Origin: JAJPKK01 sp035311445
Lineage (GTDB): Bacteria > Pseudomonadota > Alphaproteobacteria > Rhizobiales > Xanthobacteraceae
Direction: 5' to 3'
DNA length: 64,000 nt
Assembly: GCA_035311445.1 (NCBI GenBank)
Contig: DATGCX010000083.1
Span: 1 to 64,000 of the forward strand
Translations under genes and position numbers: made by a program
Shown here: piece by piece, positions 62,323 through 64,000 of the stretch
Position numbering within the stretch: position 1 is the first letter of the stretch
Layout: every line of letters begins with the position of its first letter
The notes under the pieces: generated by a model
What the model saw: only the letters and a program-made list of their open reading frames with translations
What the model was told of the DNA's origin: nothing
The model's database searches: none

Positions 62323-64000
62323 CTACCCGCTCACCCGTTCCGCGCTGGCGACCACCCGTTTGGCCCGCAGTTGCGCAATGATGGCAGTAAGATGCTTGAG
62401 GTCGTAGACCTCAAGATCGACTGTCACTGAGGTGAAGTCCGGGGACTGCCGACTCATGCGGATGTTGTCGATATTGCCGTCATGATCGGCAATCACCTGA
62501 GCGATCTGTGCCAGCGAGCCCGGCTCGTTGACCGATTGCAGCGCAAGACGAGCCGGGAAGCGCCGCGGGATGCCATCGTCCACGTCCCAGCGCACGTCAA
62601 GCCAACGGTCGGGCGCGTCCTCGAACTCCTTCAATGCCGAGGACTGGATCGGGTAGATGGTAACCCCCTCCCCCGGCGTCATGATGCCGACAATACGATC
62701 GCCGGGCACGGCTCCGCCGTTGGGTGCGAAGCGTACCGGCAAGTCCGTATTGATCCCACGGATCGGAATAGCGGAGCCCCTGTCTTTGCCGCCCGGCACC
62801 TTGAACTTGACCGCCTTGCCTTTGTTGAGACCGAACCAGCCGGGCTCCGGGTTCGGTGCACCGGTCGCGGTGGCGCGCTCCTCCTTGTAGTCCGGATACA
62901 TGGCGCGGATCACGTCAGAGGCTTTCATCTCACCGCGCCCAACCGCCGCAAACACATCGTCGATCGAATGGCGGGCGAGCCGCGACAGCGCGCCAATCAG
63001 ATTATCGTCGGAATAGTCACGCTTGGCCCGCTGGCACATGCGCTCGACGATGCGCCGGCCAAGTTCGGCATACTGGGCGCGCACCGCCTGACGGGTGGCG
63101 CGGCGCATGGCGGCCCGCGCCTTGCCGGTAGCGACCAGTGATTCCCATGCGGCCGGCGGCGCAACCTGCGCCTTGGAGGTGAGAATCTCGACCTCATCGC
63201 CGTTCTGCAACTCGGATGCGAGTGGCGCGATCTTGCCGTTTATCTTGCACCCGACCGCATGGTTGCCGACGTCGGTGTGGACCGCATAGGCAAAATCAAT
63301 CGGAGTCGCGTCGCGCGGCAAGGCGATCAGCTTACCTTTGGGGGTGAAACAGAACACTTGGTCCTGGAACAACTCCAGCTTGGTGTGCTCGAGAAACTCT
63401 TCCGGGTTGGAGCCTTCGGCTAGTAACGCGATGGTCCGGCGCAGCCAAACGTAAGCGTTCGATTCCCGCGACAGCAGTTCGGTCGCCGAACCAGGTTGGT
63501 CCTTGTAGAACACGTGCGCTGCGATGCCGTATTCGGCGATATCATGCATCTCTTCAGTGCGAATCTGTAGCTCGACGCGCTGATTGCCCGGCCCGATGAC
63601 GGTGGTGTGGATTGAGCGATAATCGTTCTGCTTGGGGGTCGAGACATAGTCCTTGAAGCGCCCTGGTACCACGGGCCAAGTAGTGTGGACGATGCCCAGC
63701 GCCTGATAGCATTCCGGTACGGTTTTCACGATCACACGGAACCCGAAAATGTCGGACAGTTGCTCGAAGCCGACCGCTTTGCGCTCCATCTTGCGCCAGA
63801 TCGAATAGGGTCGTTTGCGGCGGCCCGTGACCTTGGCCGCAATGCCGCGATTGACGAGATTGCGGGCGAGTTGCGCCTCGATCTCCGCAATCGGCCCCAG
63901 ATGCCGCTTCGTCAGCGCTTCCAGGCGCTCACTGATCACCTTATGGGCTTCCGGGTTGAGTTCACGGAAGGACAGGCTCTCGAGCTCTTCGCGCAGCTCG
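62323..64000 (-). CDS. rsh: RelA/SpoT homologue (Rsh), (p)ppGpp synthetase/hydrolase, 5' partial
   Basis: The frame is open to the window edge, so the N-terminal HD hydrolase domain is outside. Visible parts are the synthetase domain (GRRKRPYSIWRKMERKAVGF, DIFGFRVIV, NDYRSIHTTVIGP, ELQIRTEEMHDIAEYGIAAH), the TGS domain (VFCFTPKGKLIALPRDATPI), a helical region and a C-terminal ACT domain (VNEPGSLAQIAQVIADHDGN). It sets (p)ppGpp levels during starvation. It heads the rsh-pdxJ-acpS-lepB-rnc-era-recO run. Confidence 0.94.
   Translation of the reverse strand, partial: ELREELESLSFRELNPEAHKVISERLEALTKRHLGPIAEIEAQLARNLVNRGIAAKVTGRRKRPYSIWRKMERKAVGFEQLSDIFGFRVIVKTVPECYQALGIVHTTWPVVPGRFKDYVSTPKQNDYRSIHTTVIGPGNQRVELQIRTEEMHDIAEYGIAAHVFYKDQPGSATELLSRESNAYVWLRRTIALLAEGSNPEEFLEHTKLELFQDQVFCFTPKGKLIALPRDATPIDFAYAVHTDVGNHAVGCKINGKIAPLASELQNGDEVEILTSKAQVAPPAAWESLVATGKARAAMRRATRQAVRAQYAELGRRIVERMCQRAKRDYSDDNLIGALSRLARHSIDDVFAAVGRGEMKASDVIRAMYPDYKEERATATGAPNPEPGWFGLNKGKAVKFKVPGGKDRGSAIPIRGINTDLPVRFAPNGGAVPGDRIVGIMTPGEGVTIYPIQSSALKEFEDAPDRWLDVRWDVDDGIPRRFPARLALQSVNEPGSLAQIAQVIADHDGNIDNIRMSRQSPDFTSVTVDLEVYDLKHLTAIIAQLRAKRVVASAERVSG

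Overview
The window is chromosomal DNA of an alphaproteobacterium of the order Hyphomicrobiales (Rhizobiales), most like the Bradyrhizobiaceae/Xanthobacteraceae. The evidence is high GC, the gene order dusB-ntrB-ntrC-ntrY-ntrX-dat-hfq-hflX-mazG, the run rsh-pdxJ-acpS-lepB-rnc-era-recO, the fused ispDF, and the block rlpA-dacF-tmk-holB-metG-tatD-MBL. No database was consulted; family names come from motifs and memory.

Layout. 1-4421: a branched-chain amino acid type ABC importer (truncated binding protein, LivH, LivM, LivG, LivF). 4421-8163: a gene graveyard with a truncated nucleotidyltransferase, frameshifted SRAP (YedK) and small-protein genes, and an intact NUDIX gene and small secreted protein among the debris. 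8829-13210: a C13 (caspase-like) peptidase, an SDR oxidoreductase, and a minus-strand pair encoding two Tat-exported proteins (a fluoroacetate-dehalogenase-like hydrolase and a DUF1552 protein). 13211-17562: more debris, including an IS91 transposase remnant, with small conserved proteins, rpsU and a cold-shock gene.

18046-25533 is a core block for cell wall, DNA replication and tRNA charging. 25534-33530 is an inserted island holding a complete Wadjet (JetABCD) plasmid-defence operon on the minus strand, one unknown convergent gene and decayed repeats. 33853-47382 is core: mazG, hflX, hfq, a D-amino-acid aminotransferase, the NtrYX and NtrBC nitrogen two-component systems, dusB, ispDF and the CinA C-terminal enzyme. 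47418-50087 is a small insertion with an exported protein and a sensor-like protein that fuses a Cache domain to a TAXI binding domain; both end in a similar short motif. 50278-64000 is core again: ratA-like, lipA, argC, an exported metallo-beta-lactamase-fold protein, a DedA protein, parE, recO, era, rnc, lepB, acpS, pdxJ and the 3' part of rsh.

Intergenic DNA carries several REP-type palindromes (GTAG plus a hairpin with a GCGAAGCG-like loop) arranged as inverted pairs. Their stems differ between loci but remain complementary. The most notable items are the Wadjet island, the Cache-TAXI fusion with its partner, the exported dehalogenase-like hydrolase with a full set of catalytic residues, the REP family, and the clustered gene decay near the Liv operon.
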